Shown here piece after piece: positions 1 through 7,503 of a DNA stretch of 24,763 nt (positions are counted from its first letter, which is position 1; each line of letters starts with the position of its first letter). The notes beneath the pieces are model-generated. The model searched no databases, was not told the origin of the DNA, and worked only from the letters and a program-made list of their open reading frames with translations. The DNA is taken from the NCBI GenBank assembly GCA_004151065.3, contig NWUY0300047172.1:4420-29182 (forward strand). Direction: 5' to 3'. The position numbers were made by a program, and so were the translations under genes. Source of the stretch: Larix sibirica. Its lineage: Eukaryota > Streptophyta > Pinopsida > Pinales > Pinaceae.

Positions 1-504
1 CTCTATGAGCGAGGAATCTAGCCGACGTGGATAGTTATACTTCTCCTTGGTGAAACGCCTACGGCGTAAATATGTATATTGTTGTATGGAAGCATAAATT
101 TTTTTATGTTATTAAAGAAAGTGGGATTTATAATGGTTTATGTTATTAAATATAAAGTGGGAGTTAAAAGGAATAATGTATTTTGAAGTTTTGGTGAAAG
201 TATTTTTTTAATTAGTAGGGAGTTAAATTTTCATTTTATATTGTAATTAGAGTAAAGAACATTTTGTTTATTTTAAAAAGGGCACATTTATTGTAATCAT
301 TGTGTCATTTTTTTAAAATTTGAGAAAGTCAAAGTAAAATTGTAACTTGTAATCAAAGCATTGATAAGAGTCAAGTGAAATACTCTTATCAATGACTTTT
401 TCATGAGACTATAAGAGGGTCAAGGCCAAGCCGTTATAGTACTCTTTTGTGGTATGTGTCGTGTTTATTGTGCTTGAGATTCTTCATTTTTTTTATTATG
501 TGCA
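1..504 (+). mobile_element. Probable 3' part of the 5' LTR of a Ty1/copia element
   Basis: The stretch is AT-rich, has no coding signal, and ends in TGCA (501-504). It is followed at once by a degenerate primer-binding site and then, from 525, by a copia gag reading frame, the order expected at an LTR/internal junction. A TATAAGAGGG box (411-420) could be the LTR promoter core. I cannot fix the left end: TGTTGTATGG at 80 is one candidate, and the LTR may begin outside the window. The call rests on position and the gag downstream, not on a second LTR copy, which I did not find. Confidence 0.4.
359..394. repeat. 13-bp perfect inverted repeat (hairpin) in the LTR
   Basis: CATTGATAAGAGT at 359-371 is exactly reverse-complementary to ACTCTTATCAATG at 382-394, with a 10-nt loop. 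It lies about 20 bp upstream of the TATA-like box at 411, so it could be a promoter element of the LTR or a stem in the RNA. Function is unknown. Confidence 0.7.
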
Positions 505-516
505 AGTGATAAAAGC
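505..516 (+). other. Degenerate primer-binding site (initiator tRNA-Met type)
   Basis: AGTGATAAAAGC follows the presumed LTR end CA and precedes the gag ATG at 525. It resembles the standard plant TGGTATCAGAGC with several substitutions. Position is the main support. Confidence 0.35.
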
Positions 517-524
517 AAGCTATC

Positions 525-1180
525 ATGTTTAAATTGGAAAATTTATTCACTGATTTTGATAAATTAGATGAACACAAGAGTTATTAGTCTTGGAGTCAAC
601 ATATACAAAACAATCTAATTTATAATGAGCTATGGACATATATTTGTAGTGGTAATAAAGACCTTACTAAGCCAAATGATGTTAGGGAACTAGTGAAATG
701 GGAATCGAAAGATGAAATGACACTTGCACTTTTAAGATCTCCTGTAACAGATGAAATGTTTATCCACATAGAAAATGCAACTGATGCTTGGCATGCATAG
801 AAAATCTTCAAAATCATGTTTGATAATTAACTTGACTAAAAAAGGGTTGATGTTCATACAAAGCTTCTTAAACAAAGTCTAATTGAAGGGGAAACGTTTA
901 AAATGCATCCGACTTGAAATTATCAAATGTGAGTTTAAGGATGTTGAAGAAAGTTTTATGACCTCTATATTGATTAATGGTTTGCTGCCATCTTATACAA
1001 ATTTCTCATAAACTTTGCAAATCACAAACACACTGGACAATAAAACTTTTGACTCTATGAGTGATCTATTAATCCAGCATGACAAAATATTTAGTAAAAT
1101 GAAGATTCTCGGAGAAGATCTTATTTCTACCAATACAGGAAAAGGTGAAGGTTTTGATACCATGACACTTTCACCAGGTG
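525..1180 (+). pseudogene. Ty1/copia gag remnant (UBN2-type)
   Basis: This is the broken N-terminal capsid gene of a copia retrotransposon. The ATG at 525 opens MFKLENLFTDFDKLDEHKSY, followed after a stop by SWSQHIQNNL and NELWTYICSG, the usual W...LW spacing of copia Gag. Then come WESKDEMTLALL and the ENATDAWHA block (stop in the W-x-L region), a frameshift with KLLKQSLIEGE, then MTSILINGLLPSYTNFS, matching the family's LLxSLPxSY motif. The end reads TFDSMSDLLIQHDKIFSK and GEDLISTNTGKG. At least three stops and two frameshifts are visible, so no product is expected. No zinc knuckle, protease or later pol domains follow; the element is cut off near 1.2-1.3 kb. Confidence 0.78.
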
Positions 1181-1319
1181 TCCACAACACACACAATTTT
1201 ATTAATATCAAAATAAAAGATTACATAAGAGGTGAGAGACATAGTGTTTATATAACCTCTTCAACCTTATCTCATCATGCCACGTGTCTTGGAAGGATAA
1301 TCACTATATGACAAGGATG

Positions 1320-1700
1320 AATTATCTCATAAGTATCTAAATAACTAAATTATTATTCTAGGAAAACATATTAGATAAAATAAACTTTAGGATTATTAGG
1401 TTAACATTGGGGAGGGAAGAGGAGAGAGAGGGAGCTTGATGGGGAACGCTCTTTTTAATATTTGTTTTTTTTAATAATTTTATTTATTTTTAAATATTTG
1501 TGTATTTTTTTAATTTCAAATTTATTTTAAATAATTTGAGCATTTTAATTTTTATAAGATGTTTTTTTTTCAATATATTTTTTTAAATTTTTTTTTTTTA
1601 ATTAAAATTAGTCTTTCTCTTTTTAAGTTATTTAAAACAAGAAAAAAAAATAAATATTTTTATTATGCCATGCATGATTTCGAAATAAATATAATTGAAC
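1320..1700. other. AT-rich non-coding stretch with long T runs
   Basis: No gene is visible. From 1450 to 1640 the sequence is nearly all A/T, with T runs of 8-9 bases and repeated TTTTTTAA words. It separates the plus-strand copia fragment from the minus-strand one. No poly(A) signal or repeat boundary could be placed. Confidence 0.6.
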
Positions 1701-1940
1701 ACTATTTTTGATTCAGGGGTTGATTTTAGGTTTTGATTGCACCGACATCGACCGAGATTTCCAAAAAGTCATAATTTTAGCTCCCTCGAAAAAGGGTGTT
1801 ACCAGTAGCAACACTTTTTGATTCAGGGGTTGATTGAAGGTTTTGATTGCATCGACACTAGTCAGAGTTTCGAAAAAAATAATAATTTTAGCCTTGAAAA
1901 AAAATGGTGCTACCAATAGCACAACTTTTCCATTCAGGGT
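1701..1940. repeat. 110-bp direct tandem repeat, about 2.2 copies
   Basis: Unit one begins at 1701 and unit two at 1811; both hold TTTTTGATTCAGGGGTTGAT at the same offset (1706, 1816). A third partial unit starts at 1921 and keeps ATTCAGGGT. The copies differ by substitutions and small indels, so the duplication is not very recent. It lies inside the leader or gag start of the minus-strand copia fragment. Confidence 0.85.
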
Positions 1941-1961
1941 AAAAATAGCCACTAAATACAA
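1713..1961 (-). pseudogene. Possible copia gag N-terminus, internally duplicated (minus strand)
   Basis: On the minus strand, downstream of the primer site at 2032-2021, an 82-codon frame is open. It contains two versions of one block, VLLLVTPFFEGAKIMTFW and VVLLVAPFFFKAKIIIFF. This loosely recalls the P-F-F-x-G-x-N-Y-x-x-W start of plant copia Gag. The block is repeated because the 110-bp tandem repeat reads in frame here (about 37 codons per copy). Position just inside an LTR and primer site supports the reading. Nothing recognisable follows to the left, so the element is truncated near 1.7 kb. It could instead be non-coding leader that happens to be open. Confidence 0.35.
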
Positions 1962-2020
1962 CCTATAAAAGAATGAGAACCCTTGAGAGTTCTCGTTAAG
2001 ATGTATAATATGTTAAAGAT

Positions 2021-2032
2021 GCTCTGATACCA
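2021..2032 (-). other. Retrotransposon primer-binding site (initiator tRNA-Met)
   Basis: GCTCTGATACCA on the plus strand is the exact reverse complement of TGGTATCAGAGC, the standard plant primer-binding site complementary to the 3' end of initiator tRNA-Met. It abuts TGTGAATTTT at 2033, the reverse complement of an LTR end, with no spacer. This fixes the element's orientation as minus: LTR to the right, internal region to the left. Confidence 0.88.
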
Positions 2033-2678
2033 TGTGAATTTTCCAAACCCTAGCTGACTACTGTCCTTAGGTTCTCAACTAATACAAGTTATTATTTAAT
2101 TGCATAAATTAAATTCTTCACACAGTAGAATCACACATATAGCTTGAAAATAAACAACAAAAGCATAAAAACAATACAAAGATAATTACTCTTTCAAATA
2201 AACTTTTCATTAACAATTCAAAGCTTATAAGAAAACCTCCACAATTGTCAAACTAGTAGCTGTATAGTACACCCAAAACAAAACATATATGCACACTCAC
2301 CGACGAAACATTTGCCTACCAAAACCAAAAAAATTGCTTACTGGTTGTTCCATGTTGTACAACATGTTCATACAACTATACAGACTTGTTTTGTACAAAT
2401 GTATAGATTTGTCCAATACATACATGCATGTTGTTCTCTGCTTGATTGCTAACTTTGGCTCCTCTTCGGTGCTCTAACTTTCTCCACAAATGAATAAAAT
2501 CACCTCCGGAAAAAACTTGTCTTTGAGTGAAATGAATATGTCTTAACCTTCTACCTTCACTTGCCTTTATACTTAGTTGAAACCCTAATTTACCCAAATC
2601 CTAATCTCGTAGTGAGATGTACCATTGAGATTAGTCTAAATCACTAATGTATTAAAAATAACTTTATTAGACTCAACA
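2033..2678 (-). mobile_element. Copia-type LTR (5' LTR, minus strand), about 646 bp
   Basis: One end is fixed by the adjacent primer site: plus-strand TGTGAA at 2033, so the LTR ends TTCACA on its own strand. The other end is placed at TCAACA (ending 2678), giving a minus-strand start TGTTGA; TG...CA and the short TGT/ACA terminal inversion fit copia LTRs. The length is normal. A TATAAA box lies 107 bp inside. The matching 3' LTR is not in the window. The right boundary is inferred without a partner LTR or target duplication. An undetermined base (n) lies just outside at 2687. Confidence 0.62.
2566..2571 (-). promoter_or_regulatory. TATA box of the minus-strand LTR
   Basis: TATAAA on the minus strand, in AAGTATAAAGGCAAG, about 107 bp from the LTR's 5' end. 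A U3 of this length is reasonable for a copia LTR. Transcription would start near 2540 and run leftwards. Confidence 0.4.
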
Positions 2679-3270
2679 ACTAAATANAACGTACTTTTGT
2701 TATTTCATGGAAATCAAAAAGTACAATTCAAAACTGTTCATAATCTGAACATATCTTTCAGCTTCCTCACAAAAGCTAAAACATGACTATCCAGCAAAAC
2801 ATATACCCAGCCAAAACATATACATATACCTCCAAAACCATTCATGCTTAACTAAAAGCATTTTCAAGAGATTGTACAAAAAACATGATCTAAAAGATCA
2901 TCAACAGGAAACTAGTAAATTTCAGAAAGAAAATAAGTATAAGAGCTAGATGAAGTGAGTACATCCTCTCCCATTCTTCCCAGAAAAGTATTCCTGGATC
3001 ACTATCAATGGCTGCCTTTGAAAGAGCATCTATGACTCATACAACAATTTAATATCTAGCTTGATCATAACCTTAAAATTAAATTATTATTATTAAAATT
3101 TATAATTTTTTTAATAATGTTGTGAATGAACCCGACTATACTACAACAACACTCAAACCCCATACACCATACACCCAAAGCCCACACCATGTAACCTCAT
3201 GAAACATTTCAAGGATGTTTAGCGTTACAAAACATTAGTCCTTGCACTTCCTCGTCCAACTAACTAAACG
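2679..3270. other. No recognisable gene
   Basis: Mostly AT-rich spacer. On the minus strand near 3045-2960 a short stretch reads IDALSKAAIDSDPGILFW and then EEWERM, which looks protein-like, but I cannot assign it and it is bounded by stops. From 3120 to 3200 the sequence is C/A-rich (repeated CCATACACC words). Confidence 0.45.
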
Positions 3271-3274
3271 TAGG

Positions 3275-3390
3275 CCTAATTAGGGTTTGCACATTCACAT
3301 TCATGCGCAATTGGGCGCTTGTCGAACTATCCAACTGTAACCCTAATTAGGGTTTGCCCTTTCACAATAAAAAAACCCTAATTAGGGTTT
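3275..3390. promoter_or_regulatory. Cluster of three telobox palindromes
   Basis: CCTAATTAGGGTTTG (3275-3289), AACCCTAATTAGGGTT (3339-3354, perfect 16-bp palindrome) and AAACCCTAATTAGGGTTT (3373-3390, perfect 18-bp palindrome). Each palindrome is two head-to-head copies of AAACCCTAA, the plant telobox bound by Myb-type factors and common in promoters of translation-related and small nucleolar RNA genes. They sit 100-220 bp upstream of the hairpin array at 3496. An alternative is leftover interstitial telomeric sequence, but inverted pairs with unique spacers do not look like telomere arrays. Confidence 0.55.
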
Positions 3391-3401
3391 GTATTTGCAC
3401 A

Positions 3402-3409
3402 TTTATACC
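3402..3409 (+). promoter_or_regulatory. TATA-like element
   Basis: TTTATACC lies 12 bp after the last telobox palindrome. A start about 30 bp downstream (near 3435) would place the whole hairpin array in the transcript. Supported by context only. Confidence 0.3.
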
Positions 3410-3495
3410 CACGCGATGAGGCGGCTTCTCACTTAGATTTGCTCTTCCAATCTCTGGAGGCACTGGTTGGGGTTGGGGTGGGTGAAGAGGAAGCG

Positions 3496-3570
3496 AAGGT
3501 GCTCTTAACGTCTGGGCCACGATGGTTTGTTTACCAATAAACCATCTGCCCCAGACGAGAAGAGCACCTT
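3496..3570 (+). repeat. Hairpin unit 1
   Basis: Left arm 3496-3528 and right arm 3539-3570 around a 10-nt loop. Pairing runs 11 bp, 2 mismatches, 8 bp (CGTCTGGG), a small bulge, then 8 bp (GATGGTTT). This is the tightest loop of the four. Confidence 0.8.
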
Positions 3571-3660
3571 GGTTTTCGTTTACATGGATTGCCGATCTAT
3601 TTGTGGAACACTTGAGTCCTCTGGGGAGGAGAGGCCTCTCTGTCCATTTGGGTGTGAGAA

Positions 3661-3752
3661 GCGAGGGTGTTATTGTCGTCTGGGCCCCGATGGTTAATGA
3701 TCGTTTAGGATGTTCAGAACCACCGTGGCCAAGACGAGAAGAATACCCTCGC
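3661..3752 (+). repeat. Hairpin unit 2
   Basis: Left arm 3661-3695 and right arm 3718-3752 around a 22-nt loop. Of 35 positions, 29 form Watson-Crick pairs and one a G-U pair, with isolated single mismatches. This spacing of mismatches is compatible with a plant microRNA precursor but does not prove one. Confidence 0.82.
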
Positions 3753-3788
3753 CTTTGGTTAAGTTACATGGATTCTGATCTGGAGTAA

Positions 3789-3880
3789 GCGAGCGTGTTA
3801 TTGTCGTCTGGACCACGATGGTTTATGATCGTTTAGGACGTTCAGAACCACCGTGGTCAAGATGAGAAGAATACCCTCGC
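3789..3880 (+). repeat. Hairpin unit 3
   Basis: Left arm 3789-3823 and right arm 3846-3880, loop of 22 nt similar to unit 2. The left arm reads TGGACC where unit 2 has TGGGCC, and the right arm reads GGTC where unit 2 has GGCC, so the pair is kept by changes on both sides. Confidence 0.82.
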
Positions 3881-3957
3881 CTTTGGTTACATGGATTCTG
3901 ATCTGGAGGAAGAACACTCTTGCCTTTGGTTACATGGATACTAAGCTGGAGGAGGAA

Positions 3958-4085
3958 ACGAACGTGTTATTATCGTCTGGGCCACGATGGTTAATGATCA
4001 TGTAGGATGCTCAGAACCATCGTTGGTTTGGGATTGTTTATTATGTTCAGAACCATCGTGGCCAAGATGGGAATAATACCATCGC
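3958..4085 (+). repeat. Hairpin unit 4 (extended loop)
   Basis: Left arm 3958-3992 and right arm 4051-4085. The 13 bp next to the loop (GGCCACGATGGTT) pair perfectly. The loop is 58 nt because a piece of loop plus right-arm start (GTTCAGAACCATCG type) is present twice. Confidence 0.78.
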
Positions 4086-4089
4086 CTTT

Positions 4090-4739
4090 GGTTATATGTA
4101 TTCACCGTGGGTTGAATCGATATGGGTATCACAGATTTATCCGAGTTGTTCAGAAGAGCTTGAGGTATACACGATATTTCAGAGTGCAAGCCTCGATATT
4201 ATTAATTATTTATGGTCTTTGCTCTTTGCCTTCGAACCTTTTTATTTCAATCTGATTGTACTTAATGATCTTATAACATGGTTAGCTGGAGAGCGGATAG
4301 GGGTAAGGTTAGGATAAAAATCTATGATTAGTTGGACGTCTGCAAAATTGTGGTGGTTTACATTGGTTTTGTTCTATTCGTCTTATGATTATTAGATCCA
4401 GATGCTTAATCGGTTCAGTATTAACTTCACGGTTTCAATATTAAGATGGACTTGTGCTATTTTAGCAGATCTTAACGAGGAGATTCAATTAGCTACGATA
4501 TCTTTGACGAGGAGAAGAGGGTGAAATTGATAATATTTATTATCAATACTTGTAAATGGATTGGTGAAAGTTGTAGTAACTTTTTTTTGAAGAAGATAAA
4601 TGTTCAAATCTATAGAGGATTGGTTAGATGACGAGTTTGAGAAAAATTAATTTATTGTGCATTAAACCTTAAAACTTACAAATACGTAAAAAGGAAATAA
4701 GAGGAGAAATATATGTTCTTTTCATTACTGCTCTGGAAG
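4090..4739. other. No recognisable gene
   Basis: Both strands contain only short open frames without known motifs. The stretch carries none of the hairpin units and I could not match it to other parts of the window. Confidence 0.5.
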
Positions 4740-5118
4740 TTTAGGGGTTTGCTGATGTTCTGGAAGTCTAGGGGCAACGAGTTTGCTATCTAGCAAGAAA
4801 AAGGGCTATAATGATGAGGCCTCTACATGCCTATCCAATCCACGTGATAAGATGTCCTTTTTGGTTTGTCATTTTACCGTTTCACTTTTAAAGTTTAGGG
4901 GCTTGTTGCTGCTCTGGGAGTTTAGGGGTAAGAAGTCTGTTATCATTTGAGAAGGGCTACATGGGAATGCCCTACCTGTAAAGCCCTAGGATAATAATTT
5001 CAGGATGGGTTTATACGATTGTCTATTTAATTCTGTTACTTTGACAGTATGCCACGGCTTCATCTTTGGAGAATTGTCTGTAGTCAAAGCCTTCATTTTG
5101 TTTCATTTGTTTTGAATT
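4740..5118 (+). repeat. Dispersed repeat, left half, with 154-bp tandem duplication
   Basis: TTTAGGGG at 4740 and 4894 start two related units 154 bp apart (TTTAGGGGTTTGCTG and TTTAGGGGCTTGTTG, each followed about 27 bp later by a second TAGGGG). The second unit and what follows align with the start of the TNL intron at 16296-16500. Shared blocks include TTTAGGGGTAA, TGTTATC, AATTTC-GATGGG/TATGGG, AGTATGC and TTTTGTTTCAT in the same order. The continuation of that intron sequence is found at 9270, beyond the LINE. Confidence 0.65.
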
Positions 5119-5691
5119 TTTTAATGTTTTTTAATATGGGTGTTTTCACTGAAATGAATAGAAGAAATATATTAAGAATGGCGTCTTCGCTATGTCCTTA
5201 AACAACCGGGTTACAATTTCCAAACTATTCTAATTGAGCTCTACTCTTTTTGTATGAAATCTGTTCTTTATAATTTTGCCCAAATTTGTTTTCTTATTTT
5301 GTCCAATTGTTCCACCCAATTGATATCTGAATTCGGTTATATCTACCTTCCGTAACATGTTTCCACTTCCTCTGCTTCTCAGTAGAATTCCTTTTCTGTC
5401 TTCCGCTGTCTGCCTTCTGAAGTAACGACGGTGAGCAACTTCTCTTTTCTCGGCGGTGGAAGCTCGTTTCTGCTTCTGCTTTGGGCGTTTTTCTGTTGTA
5501 TTTATATTGTTCCTCTCAAGTGGTTGCTGTCATCTCCCAACATCGATCTTCTGAGCCTTTCCACAGCTCGATCTGCTAATTCTACCTTCTTGCTATGTTT
5601 CTATCTGGTTCTACCATCTGGATTGCCCCTTGCTATCCTTTGCTTCTGACCTATGGAATTGTATGATGCGTTATGGTCTCGCTATTGTTTT
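5119..5691 (-). mobile_element. Probable 3' untranslated region of the LINE
   Basis: This stretch follows the RNase H stop codon of the minus-strand LINE (5694-5692) and precedes the dispersed repeat. No domain is visible. Read on the plus strand, 5431-5649 is open for 72 codons, with no recognisable motif. T-rich sequence at 5105-5137 could be the decayed poly(A) end, but there is no clean tail, so the 3' boundary is uncertain. Confidence 0.4.
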
Positions 5692-6120
5692 TTATTCTGT
5701 CTGCTCCAGTCTAGAACCCACGTTTGCCAATCTGTCAGCTACATTGTTAGAATCTTGGAGGATATGATATATTTGGAATTTGGAGAATATGCTAAGTATT
5801 GTGGAGATTTTCAATGGTTGTATTTAATTTGACATTTCCAGAGTGTTTCCTATTAATCAGATTGTTGATTAAGATTTGCGAATCTCCAAATATCTGCATT
5901 ACAGTGTAATCTCCATCTATTCCCCAATTGAGACTGACTTTATGTTTTCTCTGAAGTGTATAACACCCAACCAGCTTCTGCAATTCCAGGATTACCTTTG
6001 GAATTTTTGTCAAAAAATATACTGGCTATGCCTTGTGCTTTCCACCATTTCTGGAGTTCCTTTTCCAGTAGTCTGAGTATCCAGGCAGGATTAATGCTCG
6101 GTCTTGTGAATATACTATCC
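5692..6120 (-). pseudogene. LINE ORF2 C-terminus: RNase H domain
   Basis: Plant LINE RNase H, which would degrade the RNA strand after reverse transcription. Visible in order on the minus strand: IFFDKNSKGNPGIAEAGWVL (first catalytic Asp in FFD), a frameshift, MQIFGDSQILINNLI (second Asp in FGDSQ), then after further breaks NNVADRLANVGSRLEQ (C-terminal Asp in the N-x-x-A-D motif) and a stop at 5694-5692. The TNNxAE helix that should carry the catalytic Glu is not seen between the first two blocks and seems lost in a deletion. At least two frameshifts make this a pseudogene. Confidence 0.85.
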
Positions 6121-6175
6121 TTTTTGATGATGTATGGGTGTCCAATCCAATTTTTTCCCAAGTTATTTAAGTGAT

Positions 6176-6860
6176 GATTCTATCTTGTTGGTAGTTTGAG
6201 TATCCCTCACTTGAATTCTTATTGCTTCTATGAGATATACCTTTTTACTGCCACATGTTCCAGTGTTTGCATTGTATCAATGAATATCCTATTGTTCTGG
6301 GTAAGCCATATTTTCAACAAATGAATTTGGGCAGGGTGAGTTAAATATTTTTCCATAATAGATTGTTTGAGAGGGAGTATGGGTACTTCTAATTACTGTA
6401 GATAGAGTTTCCATATTGAGTTTGCAAATCGCTATTCCAAGAAGAGGTGTTTGATGTTTTCTGGCCTGTTGCAGCAGAGCAGGCATCTATGTAGCCCAAT
6501 GAATCCTCTTTTAGCGATTCTATCTTGTTGGTAGTCTGAGTATCCTTCACTTGGATTCTTATTGCTTCCATGAGATATATCTTGGCTTTTATTACTCCAT
6601 GTTTCAATGTTTGCATTGTATCAATGAAAATCCTATTGTTATGGGTAAGCCATGTTTCTCAACAAATGAATTTCGGCAGGGAGAGCCAAATATTCTTCCA
6701 TATTGGCTTGTTTGAGAGGGAGTATGGGTACTTTCAATTCTTGTAGATAGAGTTTCCACATTGAGTTTGCAAATGGACATTCCACGAAAAGGTGTTTGAA
6801 GTTTTCTGGGCTGTTATAGTAGAGTGGGCATCTATGTGGCCCAATGAATCCTCTTTTAGC
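6176..6860. repeat. 340-345 bp direct tandem duplication in LINE ORF2
   Basis: Copy one 6176-6515 and copy two 6516-6860 both begin GATTCTATCTTGTTGGTAG and both end GAATCCTCTTTTAGC. They differ by scattered substitutions and small indels. The repeated segment is the C-terminal half of the zf-RVT domain plus the linker towards RNase H. The copy nearer the zinc domain (6516-6860) is still largely readable; the other carries more changes. Confidence 0.92.
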
Positions 6861-7010
6861 TAAATTTTCTCCGGTCAGTATTTCCCTGTGCATTAGGAGC
6901 CAAAAGAAGAAATTGATTTTAGGAATGCCATATTTATTCCATACCATCTTCAAAAGGTTAGAAGAAGGAACATGTTTCTTCTTGTTTCTCCCCATCTCCA
7001 CTTGTCTTTT
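6639..7010 (-). pseudogene. LINE ORF2: zf-RVT zinc-binding domain
   Basis: A 120-codon open frame matches the zinc-binding domain found after the reverse transcriptase in plant LINEs. It shows MVWNKYGIPKINFFFWLL, then LTGENLAKRGFIGPHRC, then HLFVECPFANSMWKLY. The C-x-x-C pair reads C-P-L-Y, so the second Cys is Tyr; the His and last Cys are kept. Upstream (to about 7140) another frame gives KDKWRWG and LPIVPKSLTMQKIELL, the linker that normally follows the reverse transcriptase. This is the best preserved part of ORF2. Confidence 0.9.
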
Positions 7011-7194
7011 TTGTGCTTATGAATTGCAGCCGTCCTAGTTAAATTTTGTAGAAGCTCAATCTTCTGCATTGTTAAGCTTTTTGGAACTATAGGCAAAGAC
7101 CAATCTGCCCAGTTCCCTTTGTTGTCCCATTGGGAGATATTGGCCAGAGTGACTTCCTCTTTGTGAGAACCATTCCCAAATGTCTTTGAGGGAT

Positions 7195-7503
7195 TCCTCT
7201 ATATGGAATTTATGTAGCGTTGGAATCAGTATAGAACCAGTGTTGCGTTGCAAAGGAGCTTTCCAATTTGAATTTTCTTTCGGACCATAGTGTAGTGAGC
7301 CCTCTCGATGACCCTCTTGTGCTTATTGCCTTTTTTGCGTTCATCTTCCATTTGGATCTACTAATAGAGAGGATAGTCTACTTTTCTATTTTGGTCTATT
7401 GGAGCATGAGGATATCTGGTGTGTCAATTTTGAGGAGATCTTTAACTGCTTCAAATCTTGATGGATTCTCCAATCCTTTGCAATTCCAAGAGACTAGATT
7501 CAT
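7195..7503 (-). pseudogene. LINE ORF2 N-terminus: AP-endonuclease start
   Basis: ORF2 starts at the ATG at 7503 with MNLVSWNCKGLENPSRFEAV then KDLLKIDTPDILMLQ, the classic start of the LINE apurinic endonuclease that nicks target DNA. The catalytic Glu of LQETK is a TAG stop here, and another stop follows a few residues later. The frame then reads SSRGLTTLWSERKFKL and WFYTDSNAT before running into the post-RT linker. The rest of the endonuclease and the whole reverse transcriptase (no YxDD motif) are absent, a deletion of roughly 2.5-3 kb against full-length relatives. Confidence 0.85.

Larger units (their letters stand above)
3496..4085. repeat. Array of four tandem foldback hairpins
   Basis: Four related units each consist of two 32-35 nt arms that pair with each other, joined by tandemly repeated linkers containing GCCTTTGGTTACATGGATTC. 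Units start at 3496, 3661, 3789 and 3958; units 2 and 3 are exactly 128 bp apart, and the others are spaced wider by linker duplications. The arms keep pairing although units have diverged, including one G-C to A-T double change between units 2 and 3. The array lies downstream of teloboxes and a TATA-like site. The frames crossing it show no known protein. It could be a multi-hairpin small-RNA precursor, a tandem array of a small foldback MITE, or a palindromic satellite. Strand is not settled by pairing alone; the promoter-like signals favour plus. Confidence 0.8.

Noticed and set aside
2687-2687. Single undetermined base (n)
   Set aside because: An isolated ambiguous call just outside the LTR; no sign of a scaffold gap.
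3275-3390. Interstitial telomere tract
   Set aside because: TTTAGGG-type words occur only as separate inverted pairs, never as a tandem array.
3522-3788. 88-codon plus-strand frame over the hairpin array
   Set aside because: It runs through hairpin arms and linkers, is not kept in phase between repeat units, and shows no known motif.
3496-4085. CRISPR-like array of repeats
   Set aside because: The repeats are long, diverged, self-complementary, and separated by similar linkers rather than unique spacers; the context is a plant nuclear genome.
5431-5649. Plus-strand frame with hydrophobic N-terminus resembling a signal or membrane segment
   Set aside because: It is antisense to the probable LINE 3' untranslated region, and the T/C-rich base composition alone gives Leu/Phe/Ser codons.
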